Source of the DNA: an uncultured Bacilli bacterium
GTDB taxonomy: Bacteria; Bacillota_I; Bacilli_A; RF39; UBA660
Assembly: GCA_934119965.1 (NCBI GenBank)
Contig: CAKOTA010000006.1
Coordinates: 4,000-67,999, forward strand
DNA length: 64,000 bases
Direction: 5' to 3'
Below, piece after piece: positions 42,404-50,800 of the stretch (positions within the stretch are counted from its first letter, which is position 1; every line of letters starts with the position of its first letter). The translations under genes and the position numbers were made by a program. Below the pieces are notes generated by a model that worked only from the letters and a program-made list of their open reading frames with translations, did no database searches and was not told the origin of the DNA.

Positions 42404-43111
42404 ATGGAAATAGATAAATTAAAAAAAATTATTGATGAAAATGATAATATAGTTTTCTTTGGTGGTGCTGGAGTATCAACTGAAAGTGGTATTCCTGATT
42501 TTAGAAGTGTTGATGGTTTATATAATGAAAAATATGATTATCCCCCTGAACAAATACTTAGTCATACATTTTTTTACGATAATCCTAAATATTTTTATAA
42601 GTTTTATAGAGAAAAAATGAATTCTCTTAATATAAAGCCTAATATTACGCATAAAAAATTAGTAGAGTTAGAAAAGAAAAATAAACTAAAATGCATTATT
42701 ACACAAAATATTGATGGATTACATACTAAAGCTGGTAGTAAAAATGTTTTAGAAATACACGGTTCTATTTATCGTAATTATTGTGATAAATGCCATAAAT
42801 TTTATAGTGCTGAAAGTGTATTTAATGAGGATGATATTCCGTTATGTGAGTGTGGTGGTTTTATTAAGCCAGACGTTGTTTTATATGAAGAACCATTAAA
42901 TGAAACATATAATGAAGCAATAGAATATATTAGTAAATGTGATGTTTTAATTGTTGGTGGTACCTCCCTAATGGTTTATCCGGCAGCTAACTTAATAAAT
43001 TATTTTAGAGGTAAATATTTAATTTTAATTAATAAAGATAAAACTAATTATGATAATATAGCAGATATAGTTATTCACGATAAACTTGGAAATGTATTTA
43101 AGGAGTTGTAA
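42404..43111 (+). CDS. cobB: Sir2-family NAD-dependent deacylase
   Basis: 235 residues; removes acyl groups from lysines using NAD. GGAGVSTESGIPDFRS, TQNIDGLH and EIHGSIYRNYC give the NAD pocket and catalytic His; zinc ligands appear as CDKC and CEC about 22 residues apart. VGGTSLMVYPAANL closes the Rossmann fold. AAGAGG precedes the ATG. Just upstream of a pseudouridine synthase gene, with a one-base gap. Confidence 0.9.
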   Translation: MEIDKLKKIIDENDNIVFFGGAGVSTESGIPDFRSVDGLYNEKYDYPPEQILSHTFFYDNPKYFYKFYREKMNSLNIKPNITHKKLVELEKKNKLKCIITQNIDGLHTKAGSKNVLEIHGSIYRNYCDKCHKFYSAESVFNEDDIPLCECGGFIKPDVVLYEEPLNETYNEAIEYISKCDVLIVGGTSLMVYPAANLINYFRGKYLILINKDKTNYDNIADIVIHDKLGNVFKEL

Positions 43112-43112
43112 T

Positions 43113-43934
43113 ATGAAATATAATGTTGAATGTCAAAAAGAATTACTTTTATATTTAATAGAAAATTTAAAAATAGAAAGAAAAAAAGCTAAAGCAATGC
43201 TTACTAATAAATCGATTTATGTAAATAACAAAGTAATAACCAAATATAATTATTTACTAAAAAATACTGATGAAATATTTATAAATAAAAATAGTGATTT
43301 AAAAATAATTTATGAAGATAATGATATATTAGTTGTAGAAAAACCAAGCGGATTACTTACAATAAGTACTAAAAATGAAAAAGAAAAAACTTTATATCAT
43401 TTAGTTAGTGATTATGTTAAAAAAAATAATAAAAAAAATCGTATTTTTGTTATTCATAGATTAGATAAAGATACGTCTGGAATTGTAATGTTTGCTAAAA
43501 ATGAAAAAATTAAAAATATGTATCAAGATAATTGGAATGAAATTGTTAAAAAAAGAAAGTATTATGCTATTGTTGAAGGAGTTGTAAAAAAATCTGGAGT
43601 AGTGGAATCTTATTTAAAGGAAGATAAAAATTATAATGTTTATAGTACTAAAGATAAAAATGGTAAATTTGCTAAAACGGAATATAAAGTAATTAAAAGT
43701 AATGAAAAATATACTTTATTAGATATTAATATATTAACTGGTCGAAAAAATCAAATAAGAGTTCATATGAAAGATATAAATCATCCAATTATTGGCGATA
43801 AAAAATATGGTAATAACAATTTTAATCGTTTAGGACTTCACGCTTATGAATTAGAATTAATAAATCCCAAAAATAAAAAAATAATGAATTTTAAGTTAGA
43901 TTTACCTATTGAGTTAAAAAAAGTTTTTAAATAA
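43113..43934 (+). CDS. RluA/RluD-type pseudouridine synthase
   Basis: 273 residues with an N-terminal S4-like RNA-binding part (IERKKAKAMLTNKSIYVNN) and the catalytic HRLDKDTSGIVMFA (catalytic Asp), plus LLDINILTGRKNQIRVHM. It converts uridine to pseudouridine in rRNA or tRNA; the exact site is not evident. ATG 43113 follows AAGGAG. A terminator overlaps its end. Confidence 0.88.
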   Translation: MKYNVECQKELLLYLIENLKIERKKAKAMLTNKSIYVNNKVITKYNYLLKNTDEIFINKNSDLKIIYEDNDILVVEKPSGLLTISTKNEKEKTLYHLVSDYVKKNNKKNRIFVIHRLDKDTSGIVMFAKNEKIKNMYQDNWNEIVKKRKYYAIVEGVVKKSGVVESYLKEDKNYNVYSTKDKNGKFAKTEYKVIKSNEKYTLLDINILTGRKNQIRVHMKDINHPIIGDKKYGNNNFNRLGLHAYELELINPKNKKIMNFKLDLPIELKKVFK

Positions 43935-43944
43935 ACTTTTTTTA
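43919..43944 (+). terminator. Terminator after the pseudouridine synthase gene
   Basis: AAAAAGTTT-TTAAATA-AACTTTTTTT at the stop codon. Confidence 0.7.
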
Positions 43945-44078
43945 TTGCAATAAAGGCTATTTTTTTATGAAAATATTGTTTAAAAACAAAAAAATTCAAA
44001 AAAATTTGAATTTTTTTTTAAAATTTTAAGGAAATCAAAAAGTTTTGTCTAATAATTTTAATGAGGAGGTGAAAAGGT

Positions 44079-46070
44079 TTGAAAAAATATCCCTTTGTAA
44101 AACAGGATAACATTAAGGATTGTGGAGTAGCATCATTACTTTCAATAATTAAATACTATGGTGGTTTAACTTCTATTCAAAAACTAAGAGAAATGACAAA
44201 AACTAATAAGAATGGAACTACTGCTTACAATTTAATTGAGACAGCTAAAAATCTTGGATTTGAAAGTTATGGAATAAAGTGTAAAATGGAAGAATTTGAT
44301 AAAATAAATTTTCCAGCAATAGCTCATACAATTATTGATAAAACATATAAACATTTTATTGTAATTTATGAAGTTGATTTTAAAAAACAAAAAATAATAA
44401 TTTCTGATCCAATGATAGGTATTAAAAAGATGGAATTTAATGAATTTAAAGAAATATATAATGATATTTTAATAATTATGTATCCAATAAAAAAAATTAA
44501 TTACGAAAAAAATCAAAATATATTTTTAAAAACATTAAAAAAACAAATTCTTAATAAAAAAATGATTTTAATTTTATTAATATCACTTTTATATGTAATA
44601 CTAAATTTAATTACAATTTTATTTCTCAAAAATTTAAAACTATTATATTTTTGTTTTTCTTTTATCCTTCTGAAAATAGTTTTAGATTATATAAAAAATA
44701 AAGTTATTATTAATTTTAATTACAAAATGGGTCTTAACATTACAAAAGAGGTATTTAGTAAAATCATTAAACTTCCTTATAATTTCTATCGTAACATAAC
44801 AACTGGTGATGTCATATCAAGAATTAATGATTTACAAAATATAGAAAATATGTTGCTTGTTACTATAATTAGTTATTTTCTTAATATTAACTTAGTAATA
44901 GCTTCAAGTATTTTGATTTGTTTTATTAGTTTTAAAATTTTTGTCATTTTGCTTATAACAGGATTATTATATTTTTTATTAAATAAAATATTTAATAAAA
45001 AAATAGAAATAAATGTTGAAGAAGAAAAAATATTTAAAGAAAAATTATTTTCTAATTTAACTGAATATGTATCCGGATTTGAAACTATAAAAGGATTGAA
45101 TATTGAAGATGTAATAATTGACAAAATAAATGGTGTTAATAAAGAATATGAAACTAAAATTAAAAATACAAGCAATAAATATAACTTGTTTCTATGTTTA
45201 AAAAATTTTATCTATAATTCTAGTAATATTTTAATACTGCTAATTTCACTTATATTAATTAACTATAAAATAATTACGATAAGTGAATTACTAATAATTA
45301 ATTTCCTTGTTCCTTATTTTTTAGAACCATTAAATGAAATGATTGATAACATTAAAAATTTAAAAGAAATTATTATTTCAATAAGAAGAATTAATGAGTT
45401 ATATTATGACCAAAAAGAATTAACAAACTATGAATTTGTAAATAAAATCGAATTTAAAAATGTTAATTATAATAATGAAGAGAGCATATTAGAAAATATC
45501 AATTTCAAAATTAATAATGGTGAAAAAATAATGATTATGGGTAATAGTGGAAGTGGTAAATCAACTTTATTAAAATTAATAAAAAATTATTATAAAGTAG
45601 ATGGAGTATATATAAATAATCAAGAAAATATAAGTAACAAAAATATTCTATATGTTTCTCAAAATGAAATATTATTTACTGACACTCTTTATAATAACAT
45701 AACATTAGGAAAAAATATTGATACAAAAGAACTAGAAAAAGTAATTAGAATTTGTCATATAGATGAAATGATTAAAGACAAAAAAATAGGTTACAATATG
45801 TTGATAGAAGAAAATGGCTTTAATATATCAGGTGGTGAAAAACAAAGAATTATATTAGCGCGTACCTTATTAACACACTCAAATGTTTTATTATTAGATG
45901 AATCATTAAGTGAAGTAGACATTGACCTAGAAAGAAAAATCTTAAAAGAATTATTAAAATTAAACAAAACTATTTTATTAGTCTCACATCGAAATAATAA
46001 TTTAGATTTATTCGATAAATTATTTATTTTGAAAGACAAAAAATTAGAAATATGCGAAAGGAGTGATTAG
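44079..46070 (+). CDS. Peptidase C39-containing bacteriocin ABC exporter
   Basis: 663 residues, TTG start after GAGGAGGTG. Residues 1-135 form a C39 peptidase (Cys15 in NIKDCGVASLL, His92 in KHFIVIYEV, Asp110 in SDP) that cuts double-glycine leaders. A membrane domain follows, then the ATPase: Walker A GNSGSGKST near 488, signature ISGGEKQR, Walker B VLLLDES. It should cleave and export the two small peptides encoded just downstream. The membrane domain is Ile/Leu/Asn-rich, and no separate HlyD-type partner is present. Confidence 0.9.
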   Translation: MKKYPFVKQDNIKDCGVASLLSIIKYYGGLTSIQKLREMTKTNKNGTTAYNLIETAKNLGFESYGIKCKMEEFDKINFPAIAHTIIDKTYKHFIVIYEVDFKKQKIIISDPMIGIKKMEFNEFKEIYNDILIIMYPIKKINYEKNQNIFLKTLKKQILNKKMILILLISLLYVILNLITILFLKNLKLLYFCFSFILLKIVLDYIKNKVIINFNYKMGLNITKEVFSKIIKLPYNFYRNITTGDVISRINDLQNIENMLLVTIISYFLNINLVIASSILICFISFKIFVILLITGLLYFLLNKIFNKKIEINVEEEKIFKEKLFSNLTEYVSGFETIKGLNIEDVIIDKINGVNKEYETKIKNTSNKYNLFLCLKNFIYNSSNILILLISLILINYKIITISELLIINFLVPYFLEPLNEMIDNIKNLKEIIISIRRINELYYDQKELTNYEFVNKIEFKNVNYNNEESILENINFKINNGEKIMIMGNSGSGKSTLLKLIKNYYKVDGVYINNQENISNKNILYVSQNEILFTDTLYNNITLGKNIDTKELEKVIRICHIDEMIKDKKIGYNMLIEENGFNISGGEKQRIILARTLLTHSNVLLLDESLSEVDIDLERKILKELLKLNKTILLVSHRNNNLDLFDKLFILKDKKLEICERSD

Positions 46071-46276
46071 ATGTTATTCAGAAGATTTATGAAATTAACA
46101 TGTATGATATTATGGATGCTATTCAATTAGAAGAAGAAAACAATGTTGTGATAGAAATAGATATAGATGAGATGGTTAAAGTATATGATAACATTATATT
46201 AAGAATTACTTGTCAAGATGAAATATTAAAAGAATTAAAGTTGGAGGAATTAATGAGTTATGAAGAAGATAGATGA
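46071..46276 (+). pseudogene. Small acidic ORF without a clear start, probable frameshift
   Basis: GGAG precedes ATG 46071, but that frame stops after 19 codons. The neighbouring frame is open from 46067 to 46276 and encodes KIYEINMYDIMDAIQLEEE, VIEIDIDEMVKVYDN and ILKELKLEELMSYEEDR, with no good start. One lost or gained base near 46080 would join them. The product would be a small acidic protein, perhaps an immunity or leader-like factor of the bacteriocin locus. Confidence 0.45.
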
Positions 46277-46394
46277 TAGTGAATTAAAACAAATTGAAGC
46301 AGGTGGTATTGGTTGGGGATTAATACTAGGTGGAGTAGTAACATTTCTAATTGGAATATTTGATGGTATAACGAGGCCTTTAGCGTGTCATTAG
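46260..46394 (+). CDS. Class IIb bacteriocin-like precursor peptide 1
   Basis: 44 residues. Leader MKKIDDSELKQIEAGG ends in the Gly-Gly cut by C39 exporters; the core starts IGWGLILGGVVTFLIG and ends TRPLACH. The core is hydrophobic with a GxxxG (GLILG), the helix-helix motif of two-peptide bacteriocins. GGAGG lies 12 bases before ATG 46260. Located straight after the exporter gene and overlapping the second peptide gene by ten bases. Confidence 0.75.
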   Translation: MKKIDDSELKQIEAGGIGWGLILGGVVTFLIGIFDGITRPLACH

Positions 46395-46540
46395 AAAAAG
46401 AAGAATTATTGAGAATTAATGGTGGTTCTATAACTGCAGCTTATATAACATCTTTAGTAAGAGGAATTAACTCTATATTAGAATTAGGTCGTAGTTTTGG
46501 AACTGCTTTAAGAAGAGTATTTACTGGCCAAATGTGCTAA
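46385..46540 (+). CDS. Class IIb bacteriocin-like precursor peptide 2
   Basis: 51 residues from a GTG at 46385. Leader MSLEKEELLRINGG, then a core beginning SITAAYITSLVRGINSILE, with GxxxG in LGRSFGTAL and a cationic end RRVFTGQMC. Both cores end near a Cys, so a disulfide between them is imaginable. Two neighbouring double-glycine peptides with GxxxG are the classic class IIb pattern. Confidence 0.7.
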   Translation: MSLEKEELLRINGGSITAAYITSLVRGINSILELGRSFGTALRRVFTGQMC

Positions 46541-46631
46541 AAAAATCTTAGTATTAATTTTAACATTTCTAATCGGAGAATTATTAGGAAGTTATTTAAA
46601 CCAATTTATAAATGGTATCTGCTGTATATAA
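46524..46631 (+). CDS. Hydrophobic 35-residue ORF, possible immunity peptide
   Basis: After an in-frame stop, the frame runs through LAKCAKKILVLILTFLIGELL and ends FINGICCI. The only start-like codon is CTG 46524, with a poor AAGAAGAG SD, so translation is uncertain. Position and membrane character fit a bacteriocin immunity protein or a third peptide. Confidence 0.35.
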   Translation: MAKCAKKILVLILTFLIGELLGSYLNQFINGICCI

Positions 46632-46653
46632 AAAGTCTAAAAATAGACTTTTT
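46630..46653 (+). terminator. Terminator of the bacteriocin operon
   Basis: AAAAGTCTA-AAAA-TAGACTTTT followed by T run. Confidence 0.8.
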
Positions 46654-46675
46654 TCTTTATAAATAAAGAAAAATG

Positions 46676-46704
46676 TTGAAAAATAAAAATAAAAGTGTTA
46701 TACT
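46676..46704 (+). promoter_or_regulatory. rpsU promoter
   Basis: TTGAAA, 17 bp, TATACT, 27 bases before the rpsU start. Confidence 0.7.
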
Positions 46705-46731
46705 ATCAGTAGTCGAGAAGGGAGGGATATC

Positions 46732-46926
46732 GTGACAAAAGTAATCGTTAAAAATGGAAATGTTGAAGGTGCATTAAGAGTTGTAAAACAAAAAAGTGCA
46801 AAAGATGGTTCCTCTAAAAAACTTCGTGAAAGACAAGAAGGTTATATGAAACCTGGTGTAAAAAGAAGATTAGCAAAAAAAGAAGCTATAAAAAATAGTA
46901 GAAGAAGACAAAGAGAAAATTATTAA
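46732..46926 (+). CDS. rpsU: 30S ribosomal protein S21
   Basis: 64 residues, GTG start after GGGAGGGATATC. Very basic, with KVIVKNGNVEGALRVVKQK and a C-terminal KNSRRRQREN; S21 sits by the anti-SD helix of 16S rRNA. Followed by a small terminator and the YqeY-like gene, the common Bacilli order. Confidence 0.95.
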   Translation: MTKVIVKNGNVEGALRVVKQKSAKDGSSKKLRERQEGYMKPGVKRRLAKKEAIKNSRRRQRENY

Positions 46927-46944
46927 GAGCTTTATAGCTCTTTT
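46926..46944 (+). terminator. Terminator after rpsU
   Basis: AGAGC-TTTATA-GCTCT plus T run; the next gene follows in 17 bases, so it is probably partial. Confidence 0.55.
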
Positions 46945-46961
46945 ATTGAAAGGAAATATAT

Positions 46962-47405
46962 ATGAGAGAAAGAATATTTGAAGATTTAAAAAATGCAATG
47001 AAAAATCAAGATAAAGATTTATTAGCTGTTATTCGTATGGTAAAAGGTGCTATATCATTAGAAGAAATTAATAAAAAAAGAGAATTAACTGATGATGAAA
47101 TAATCGATGTAATCAGTAAACAAATAAAAACTAGAAAAGAATCAATTCTTGAATTTGAAAAAGGCAATCGTAATGATTTAGTAGAAAAAACACAATCTGA
47201 AATTGAAATACTAAATAAATATATGCCTGAACAACTTAGTATGGATGAAGTAAATAAAAAAATAGAAGAAGCATTTGAAGAAATAAAACCAACTGGTATG
47301 TCTGATATGGGAAAAATAATGGGTAAAGTTACACCAATATTTAGAGGAAAAGCAGATATGTCATTAGTTAGCAAGATAATAAAAGATAAACTTTCAAATA
47401 TTTAA
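46962..47405 (+). CDS. yqeY: GatB/YqeY-domain protein
   Basis: 147 residues: MRERIFEDLKNAMKNQDKDLLAVIRMVKGAI, a helical N-terminal domain, and the C-terminal tail-like domain GMSDMGKIMGKVTPIFRGKADMSLVSKIIKDKL shared with GatB. The family may help tRNA-related amidation, but its role is not established. Adjacent to rpsU as in many Bacilli. Confidence 0.85.
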   Translation: MRERIFEDLKNAMKNQDKDLLAVIRMVKGAISLEEINKKRELTDDEIIDVISKQIKTRKESILEFEKGNRNDLVEKTQSEIEILNKYMPEQLSMDEVNKKIEEAFEEIKPTGMSDMGKIMGKVTPIFRGKADMSLVSKIIKDKLSNI

Positions 47406-47481
47406 TGGCTTTTTTCAAATTTTTCTTTTTTTTTTACTTAATTTATAGTATAATTGTATTTAGATTATAGGGGATGATATT

Positions 47482-48726
47482 GTGAAATATGTCTATACAA
47501 GCATTGATATTGGCTCTGATTCTGTTAAGGTAGTTGTCTCAGAACTATTTCAAGGTAAATTAAACTTATTAGCAGCATCTTCTGTTAAATCTAAAGGAAT
47601 AAAAAAGGGATTAATCGTTGATGGAAAAGAAGCAAGTTCATCATTAAAAAAAGCATTGAATGATGTTGAACAAATGCTAGGGTTCAAAATTAACAGAGTA
47701 ATAGCAACTGTACCAAACTATTTTTCCGAATTTGTTATTATAAAGGGAAGTATTGACTTAAATCCAGATATGGAAATAAATGGACAAGATATTGTTAAAG
47801 TATTTGGAGAAGCAATGAAATCTAAAGATAAAGGTAACAAAGAAATGGTAACAATTATTCCTATTGATTTTACAGTTGATAATGAAACAGGAATTAAAGA
47901 TCCAAAAGGAAAACACGGTAGTAAACTATCAACTCGTTCTGTAATGGTGCTTACACCTAAGAAAAATATTTTGTCGGTAGTAAGTTTACTAGAAAATATG
48001 GGACTTGAAGTAATTGATGTTACATTAAATAGTATTGGTGATGTTAATTCAATTAAAGATAAAGTTGTTAAAGAAAAAGTAGGAGCTGTAATTAATATTG
48101 GACATGAAACTACTTCAATATCTTTATATAATAAAGGAATTATTGTTAATAACTCAATGATTAGTGTTGGTGGAAAAAATGTAGATAGCGATATTGCCTA
48201 TATATATAAACTAAAACCAGAAGATGCTAGAATGGTAAAAGAAAATTTTGCGCTTGCTCATAAAAAATATGCAAGTAAAACTGATTACTATGAAGTAACT
48301 AATAAATTAGGTGAAGATATAAAAATCAACCAATTTGAAGTTTCTGAAGTAGTACAAGCAAGATTAGAAGAAATATTAGTTTTAGCAAGAAAAGAAATAA
48401 ATGTTTTGACAAATCGTGAAGTTGATTATATACTAATAACTGGTGGAACTAGTAGTATGAATAATTTTTCCATAATTGCAGAAGATGTTTTAAGTGAAAA
48501 AGCAAGAGTAACAGACATTCATCTTATAGGACTTAGAAATAATAAATTCTCAGCTGCAGTTGGAAATATTGCTTATTTTATAAGTAAACAAAAATTAAAG
48601 GGAAAATATTTTTCACTAATTAGTAGAGATGATATGGAAGCTTTATCATCTACTAAAAAAAATTTAATAAATATTTCAAATGAATCAATGTTAGGAAAAG
48701 TATTTGGTTACTTTTTCAACGAATAG
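47482..48726 (+). CDS. ftsA: Cell division protein FtsA
   Basis: Actin-like ATPase tethering the FtsZ ring to the membrane. 414 residues, GTG start with GGGGATGATATT upstream and TATAAT at 47449-47454. DIGSDSVKVVVSELF, the SHS2/1C domain after it, INIGHETTSISLYNKG and ITGGTSSMNNF are actin-fold motifs. The C-terminus ends in an amphipathic helix (ESMLGKVFGYFFNE) for membrane binding. 11 bases before ftsZ, so co-expressed. Confidence 0.92.
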   Translation: MKYVYTSIDIGSDSVKVVVSELFQGKLNLLAASSVKSKGIKKGLIVDGKEASSSLKKALNDVEQMLGFKINRVIATVPNYFSEFVIIKGSIDLNPDMEINGQDIVKVFGEAMKSKDKGNKEMVTIIPIDFTVDNETGIKDPKGKHGSKLSTRSVMVLTPKKNILSVVSLLENMGLEVIDVTLNSIGDVNSIKDKVVKEKVGAVINIGHETTSISLYNKGIIVNNSMISVGGKNVDSDIAYIYKLKPEDARMVKENFALAHKKYASKTDYYEVTNKLGEDIKINQFEVSEVVQARLEEILVLARKEINVLTNREVDYILITGGTSSMNNFSIIAEDVLSEKARVTDIHLIGLRNNKFSAAVGNIAYFISKQKLKGKYFSLISRDDMEALSSTKKNLINISNESMLGKVFGYFFNE

Positions 48727-48737
48727 GGAGGATTATT

Positions 48738-49802
48738 ATGTTTGGATTGGAAATGGATCAATTAGCTAAGATTAAAGTTATTGGTGTTGGTGGCGGTGGA
48801 AATAATGCCGTTAATAGAATGATTGAATCAGGAGTTAAAGGAGTAGAATTTATAGTAGCAAATACAGATTTACAAGTATTAAATAATTCTAAAGCTCCAG
48901 TCAAAATACAAATAGGTGCTGAATTAACAAGTGGATTAGGTGCTGGAGGAAAACCTGAAATTGGTAAAGAATCTGCATTAGAATCAAGAAATGAAATTGA
49001 ATCTGCTTTACAAGGTGCTGATATGGTATTCATAACTTGTGGTATGGGTGGAGGAACTGGTACAGGTGCTGCTCCAGTTGTTGCTGATATAGCTCAAGGA
49101 ATGGGTGCTTTAACAGTAGGTATTGTTACTAAACCATTCTCATTCGAAGGTAAAAAAAGAATGGATCAAGCTTTAGCTGGATTAGATGAATTGAAAAAAC
49201 ATGTCGATACTTTAATTGTTATTCCAAATGATAAATTAAGAGAAATTATTGATAAATCAACACCATTATTAGAATCATTCAAAGAAGTAGATAATGTTTT
49301 AAGAAGAGGTGTTCAATCAATATCTGACTTAATAGCTGTATCAGGATTAATTAACTTGGATTTTGCTGATGTTAAAGCTGTAATGGAAAAAAGAGGAAAT
49401 GCCCTTATTGGAATTGGTATGGGTGTTGGTGAAAATAGAGCTACTGAAGCTGCAAGAGAAGCTGTTTCTAGTCCATTATTAGAAACAAGTATTAGTGGAG
49501 CTACTGATGCAATTATTAATGTAACGGGTGGTGCTAATTTAACTTTATTCGAAGTTGAAGAAGCCGCTGAAGTAATTAGAGCAAGTGCTAATACTGATAT
49601 TAATACAATATTTGGAGCTGTAATTAATGAAAATTTAAATGATGAAATTATTGTTACTGTTATAGCAACTGGATTTGAAGAGAAAAAAGATGAAATGCAA
49701 CATGCTTATGTAGCTGAAGAAAAGAAAGAAGTATTCAGTTCAGATGATGACGATGATGATGATTCAGATTTACCTCCAATTTTAAGAAAAAGAGTATTCT
49801 AA
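48738..49802 (+). CDS. ftsZ: Cell division protein FtsZ
   Basis: 354 residues. GTP-binding loops GVGGGGNNAVNRM, GMGGGTGTGAAPVVADIA and the T7 loop NLDFADVKAVM are all intact. A short acidic linker (run of Asp near the end) leads to the C-terminal peptide DLPPILRKRVF, which would bind FtsA. Polymerises into the division ring. A terminator follows. Confidence 0.97.
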   Translation: MFGLEMDQLAKIKVIGVGGGGNNAVNRMIESGVKGVEFIVANTDLQVLNNSKAPVKIQIGAELTSGLGAGGKPEIGKESALESRNEIESALQGADMVFITCGMGGGTGTGAAPVVADIAQGMGALTVGIVTKPFSFEGKKRMDQALAGLDELKKHVDTLIVIPNDKLREIIDKSTPLLESFKEVDNVLRRGVQSISDLIAVSGLINLDFADVKAVMEKRGNALIGIGMGVGENRATEAAREAVSSPLLETSISGATDAIINVTGGANLTLFEVEEAAEVIRASANTDINTIFGAVINENLNDEIIVTVIATGFEEKKDEMQHAYVAEEKKEVFSSDDDDDDDSDLPPILRKRVF

Positions 49803-49825
49803 GAGATTTTATAAAAATCTCTTTT
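49802..49825 (+). terminator. Terminator of ftsAZ
   Basis: AGAGATTTT-ATA-AAAATCTCTTTT, at the ftsZ stop. Confidence 0.8.
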
Positions 49826-49880
49826 AATTTGACAAAATTTTATTTTTTTATATAATATATTTCATTGAAAGGGGAATTAT

Positions 49881-50579
49881 ATGAAAGGTTTTCAAAAAAT
49901 ATATCCATTTACTACTGAATCAATAAGTGGTTATATTACAAAAATGGATATAAAAGATAAAATGGTTTTAACACTTGGTTCTTCATGTGATCAAGCATTA
50001 AATAGTTTATTATTAGGAGCAAAGGATGTTACTATTTTTGATATTAATGAACAGGTTAAGAATTTTTACGAATTGAAAAGGAAATTAATATTGTCCACAT
50101 CTAGAGAAGATTTGAGAGAAAAACTGATTAATGAATTAAATAGCAAAGATTTTTTGTATTTTAATGAAATATTTTTAAATGATAGTTTAATAAAAATGAA
50201 TTTATATTTACAAAATGATGAAAATTATAATAAATTAAGAAATATCTTAAAAGAAAAGAAAATCAATTTTATAGTTGGTGATATATTTAATGTGACTGAG
50301 TATTCTAAGTTGAATCAAAAATACGACCGAGTTATTTTATCCAATGTTTTAGATTATCTTCCTACTGATTTAGACAAAAGTAAAAAAGTTTTTGATATAT
50401 ATAAAGGACTTTCACAACACTTAAATGAAGAATCATTAATTCAATTATATTATTTATATGGCACACTTTTTTCTAATGATTTTATTAAAGTTGTGAATAG
50501 ATTTTTAGATTATAATATTTTATTTGAAAAAATCCCTTGTGACGAAGAAGATTCGGCAATATTTGTAAAAAAGAAATAA
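49881..50579 (+). CDS. Rossmann-fold methyltransferase-like protein
   Basis: 232 residues. KMVLTLGSSCDQALNSLLLGAKDVTIFDIN is a SAM-binding type motif, closest in pattern to DUF3419/BtaA-like enzymes, with later FIVGDIFNVTEY and YDRVILSNVLDYLP. This suggests a SAM-dependent transferase whose substrate cannot be told. ATG 49881 follows GAAAGGGGAATT. Single gene after ftsZ. Confidence 0.65.
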   Translation: MKGFQKIYPFTTESISGYITKMDIKDKMVLTLGSSCDQALNSLLLGAKDVTIFDINEQVKNFYELKRKLILSTSREDLREKLINELNSKDFLYFNEIFLNDSLIKMNLYLQNDENYNKLRNILKEKKINFIVGDIFNVTEYSKLNQKYDRVILSNVLDYLPTDLDKSKKVFDIYKGLSQHLNEESLIQLYYLYGTLFSNDFIKVVNRFLDYNILFEKIPCDEEDSAIFVKKK

Positions 50580-50651
50580 ATATGTTAAAGTATATTGACA
50601 TTTTTAAATTCTAGGAGTATTATCAATTTAATATTTTATTTGGAGGTACTT

Positions 50652-50747
50652 ATGGTAAATGAAATTATAAAAAAATGTTTATTAGAATCATTTACAAATG
50701 AAATCACTTGTATTGATTTTCTATGTGCTTCTTTAATAAAACGATAG
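50652..50747 (+). CDS. 31-residue microprotein before rel
   Basis: ATG 50652 has a strong TTGGAGGTACTT; the product starts MVNEIIKKCLLESF, contains two more Cys and ends SLIKR. The terminator stem begins within its last codons. It could be a leader peptide for the downstream gene, a small independent protein or a chance ORF. No family recognised. Confidence 0.4.
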   Translation: MVNEIIKKCLLESFTNEITCIDFLCASLIKR

Positions 50748-50780
50748 GCTGTAAATATTTTGCGCGCTTATCGTTTTTTT
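50739..50780 (+). terminator. Terminator between the microprotein and rel
   Basis: AAACGATA...TATCGTTT with T run; inner GCGCGC. The rel SD follows 10 bases later, so it may work as an attenuator for rel. Confidence 0.65.
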
Positions 50781-50800
50781 GTTATATACGGAGGTGTTTT

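Noticed and set aside
44079..46653. Lanthipeptide or sactipeptide cluster
   Set aside because: No LanM/LanB or radical SAM gene is adjacent; double-glycine leaders with GxxxG cores fit unmodified class IIb better.
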